Notes under the pieces: model-generated | What the model saw: only the letters and a program-made list of their open reading frames with translations | Told to the model about the DNA's origin: nothing | Databases searched by the model: none | Source of the DNA: Stramenopiles sp. TOSAG23-2 | Taxonomy: Eukaryota > Sar | DNA length: 20,625 bases | Assembly (NCBI GenBank): GCA_900128395.1 | Contig: LT649554.1 | Location: 1-20,625, forward strand | Direction of reading: 5' to 3' | Program-made: the position numbers and the translations under genes | Shown here: positions 19,098-20,625 of the stretch, one piece after another | Numbering within the stretch: the stretch's first letter is position 1 | Layout: the number at the start of each line of letters is the position of its first letter

Positions 19098-19204
19098 GAC
19101 ACAGCAGCTATAGCTCAATTGTTTTCCTGGTACGATACTTAGAATGGGAATAGCATGGAGGCCAAAATATCGCCTGAAAAAGTATCGTACCGCCGTGCTG
19201 TGTC
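19098..19204. ncRNA. Candidate structured RNA or hairpin element (strand unknown)
   Basis: Two nested perfect stems are visible. GACACAGCA (19098-19106) pairs with TGCTGTGTC (19196-19204). Inside it GGTACGATACTT (19129-19140) pairs with AAGTATCGTACC (19180-19191). A further AGGC/GCCT pair is possible in the apical loop. The two stems are separated by an unpaired 22-nt side on the left and 4 nt on the right, an asymmetric internal loop like those in folded RNAs. GC content is higher than in the surroundings. It does not match tRNA, 5S, U1, U2, U5, U6 or U3 motifs that I know. A small hairpin-type transposon remnant is the main alternative. Confidence 0.45.
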
Positions 19205-19256
19205 GATGCTAGATAAAAGATGAGATGTATTATCGTTCGATAAAATTGTTCTAAAT

Positions 19257-19455
19257 TTTGGAATCTGAAAATATAAATATGGAAATCATGATAGTATTTA
19301 TAAGTTTTTATAACTATTAAAATAATTCATTATATTTAATATTTTACGGATATTGTTATTTTTGGAATCTGAAAATATAAATATGGAAATCATGATAGTA
19401 TTTATAAGTTTTTATGACTTTAATAATAATGTATTATATTTAACATTTTACGGAT
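19257..19455 (+). repeat. Tandem duplication of about 96 bp, 104-bp period
   Basis: The block starting TTTGGAATCTGAAAATATAA occurs at 19257-19352 and 19361-19455. The first 55 or so bases are identical and the rest differs by a few substitutions and a short length change. Each copy ends in ATTTTACGGATA or close to it. It is non-coding on both strands as far as I can see. Confidence 0.88.
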
Positions 19456-19719
19456 AGTTTTCTAGTATATTTCATATATGCCATAAAAATTGGAAAATTA
19501 GAGACTAGAAGTTATACTATACTTAGGTATATTTGACAAAAAGAAATACGTTACATCCTGTACATATAATTTAGAATAGAAATGTACACGCATTAAAAGC
19601 ACATGTAGACAGACACACAATGAATATTGAGAGAAAACATTGACAATTGGTTGAAACTGGTCATAATTTTATTCAATACATATACATAAAAATATATTGT
19701 GAACAAAAACATTTGTTAG

Positions 19720-20133
19720 TACAACATTTATTACCAAAAAAAAAAAAAAAAAAAAAACTATTTAAAGTTTAAAAAAAAACAAGATTTTGATCGTAATCGA
19801 TTAAGAGAAGCATTGGATGGTATTGAATGGAGTGAAACTAGGAAAGCAAATCAAATGGAAAAAGATTTACGTCAACGTTTAAAGAATAATACATATGATA
19901 TGGAACATGCACATAAATTACAAAAGCATATTAAGCCACAAAAAACTATTAAACCAGTAGTGGAGAAACGACCAAATTATACACAAACATCAAGTTATTT
20001 TCGTGGTAAACAAATGTTGGCACGTTTAGTTGGTAAACGTGAACATGCTATACCATCATTATGTGATTTACATGATTTTATGGATGAACCTGAAGGTATT
20101 ACGTATTATCATAAACCAAAAAGTATTAATTAA
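19720..20133 (+). CDS. Unrecognised small basic protein, 5' end unresolved (up to 137 aa)
   Basis: The frame is open from just after a TAG at 19717 to TAA at 20133 but has no ATG until 19855, which would give 92 residues. The residues upstream of that Met (QDFDRNRLREALDGIEWSET) look like real protein, so a spliced upstream exon, a non-ATG start or a truncated copy are all possible. TTGTTAG at 19713-19719 could serve as a 3' splice acceptor. A run of A at about 19736-19757 encodes poly-Lys at the start. The protein is basic and hydrophilic: a charged helix, Lys-rich HIKPQKTIKPVVEKRP, then SSYFRGKQMLARLVGKREHA and an acidic end with DLHDFMDEPEG. I do not recognise a family. It converges on the gene at 20307. 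Confidence 0.55.
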   Translation, partial: YNIYYQKKKKKKNYLKFKKKQDFDRNRLREALDGIEWSETRKANQMEKDLRQRLKNNTYDMEHAHKLQKHIKPQKTIKPVVEKRPNYTQTSSYFRGKQMLARLVGKREHAIPSLCDLHDFMDEPEGITYYHKPKSIN

Positions 20134-20296
20134 ATAAAATAAAAATGGCCACATATTCCTAGTAGAGAGGGCGTTATTGTGAGCTCAGATGCAGGCCTTA
20201 ATATCCTAAAAACAGGATAAAGTAACATTATCAAATAATACAAATAGTATTATCATTAATTTAAATATATATCGTTTTTGTTCAATCGAGTCGTCT

Positions 20297-20330
20297 TCAG
20301 TCTTCTTCAGTCTTCTTCAGTCTTCTTCTC
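20297..20330 (-). repeat. 10-bp tandem repeat spanning a stop codon
   Basis: The decamer TCTTCTTCAG (plus strand) is repeated from about 20301 to 20320 with partial copies on both sides. It covers the last codons and the stop of the minus-strand gene. Because 10 is not a multiple of 3, a change of copy number would shift the frame at the C-terminus. Confidence 0.8.
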
Positions 20331-20625
20331 ATCATCATCATTTATACTAACTTTTTCTTCTGTATCCGCATTATTCTGTCCCTTTGTTGCAACATCTTCG
20401 ATTGCTACATGTAATCGTTTCATCATTTCGATTATCATCGATTCATGTTCGTAATCACGATTTTTACCTTTTGGTCTATATGACATAACTTCATGACCAT
20501 TTAGCATTTTTCGTATTTTTTCAGCAGTGTCATTACTTGCTTTTGTTTCAGTATCACTAGCCTCAAATAACCAATCATCTACTTTTGACATGATGAACAA
20601 TAATTCTTTTTTTTCATCCAAAACC
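20307..20625 (-). CDS. C-terminal part of a protein, possibly Hsp70-superfamily (Hsp110/GRP170-like)
   Basis: The frame is open to the window edge, so the start and most of the gene lie beyond 20625. The visible residues, about 105, end at a TGA at 20307-20309. Seen: a helical stretch with EKKELLFIMSKVDDWLFEASDTETK, then EKIRKMLNGHEVMSYRPKGKNRDYE, another helix (MMKRLHVAIEDVATKGQ), and an acidic tail ending DDEKKTEED. A helix with a DWL[YF]E core followed by a Lys/Leu-rich helix is typical of the C-terminal lid of Hsp70 and Hsp110 proteins. The acidic tail fits Hsp110, and no KDEL-type retention signal is present. This is a pattern match of moderate strength; an unrelated helical protein remains possible. 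The 3' end runs into a 10-bp tandem repeat. Confidence 0.6.
   Translation of the reverse strand, partial: VLDEKKELLFIMSKVDDWLFEASDTETKASNDTAEKIRKMLNGHEVMSYRPKGKNRDYEHESMIIEMMKRLHVAIEDVATKGQNNADTEEKVSINDDDEKKTEED

Larger units (their letters stand above)
18823..19719. other. Spacer with hairpin and tandem repeat between divergent frames
   Basis: This stretch of about 900 bp upstream of both the PDCD2-GNAT gene (left) and the open frame at 19720 (right) holds a nested inverted repeat (19098-19204) and a tandem duplication (19257-19455). If the frame at 19720 is a spliced exon, its first exon should lie here. A short ATG frame near 19067 (MFKEGDTLIYRH...) overlaps the hairpin and reaches a possible GT donor, but I cannot confirm it. 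Confidence 0.6.

Noticed and set aside
19098..19204. tRNA, snRNA or hammerhead ribozyme identity for the hairpin
   Set aside because: There is no T-loop, no CTGANGA core, no Sm site flanked by expected stems, and no U1, U2, U5, U6 or U3 signature.

Overview
The window looks like nuclear DNA of an AT-rich, intron-poor protist. Evidence: a eukaryote-only ribosomal protein (eS21), a eukaryotic PDCD2-family protein, an uninterrupted 11.2-kb EF-hand gene, long Asn and Lys runs, and homopolymer- and TA-rich spacers. TAA, TAG and TGA all end genes here, so the standard code fits. I cannot place the lineage; a stramenopile-like flagellate is only a guess.

Layout. 1-1441: a perfect 210-bp inverted repeat flanks about 1 kb of direct repeats and a degenerate minisatellite. 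1585-1839 (+): ribosomal protein eS21, starting 144 bp from the right arm. 2699-13879 (-): one 3726-residue protein with IQ motifs, a zinc-ribbon-like Cys cluster, a C2-like domain, a long basic helical region, more than a dozen EF-hand modules and Tudor/Agenet-like segments. It carries a nearly identical in-frame internal duplication with an 816-bp period. 15251-16360 (+): an unrecognised coiled-coil protein, divergent from the giant gene. 16741-18822 (-): a PDCD2/PDCD2L-type protein fused at its C-terminus to a GNAT acetyltransferase. 18823-19719: spacer with a nested hairpin (candidate structured RNA) and a tandem duplication of about 96 bp. 19720-20133 (+): an unrecognised open frame with no upstream ATG. 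20307-20625 (-): the C-terminal end of a protein that continues past the window, possibly an Hsp70-superfamily (Hsp110/GRP170-like) chaperone.

The genes do not form an obvious pathway. One theme recurs: PDCD2 proteins escort ribosomal protein uS5, and eS21 lies in the same 40S neighbourhood as uS5. The strongest candidate for something new is the PDCD2-GNAT fusion. It would join a ribosomal-protein chaperone to an acetyltransferase in one polypeptide. Next come the giant EF-hand protein with its freshly homogenised duplication, and the perfect inverted repeat next to eS21, which may continue leftward into an inverted second copy of that gene.
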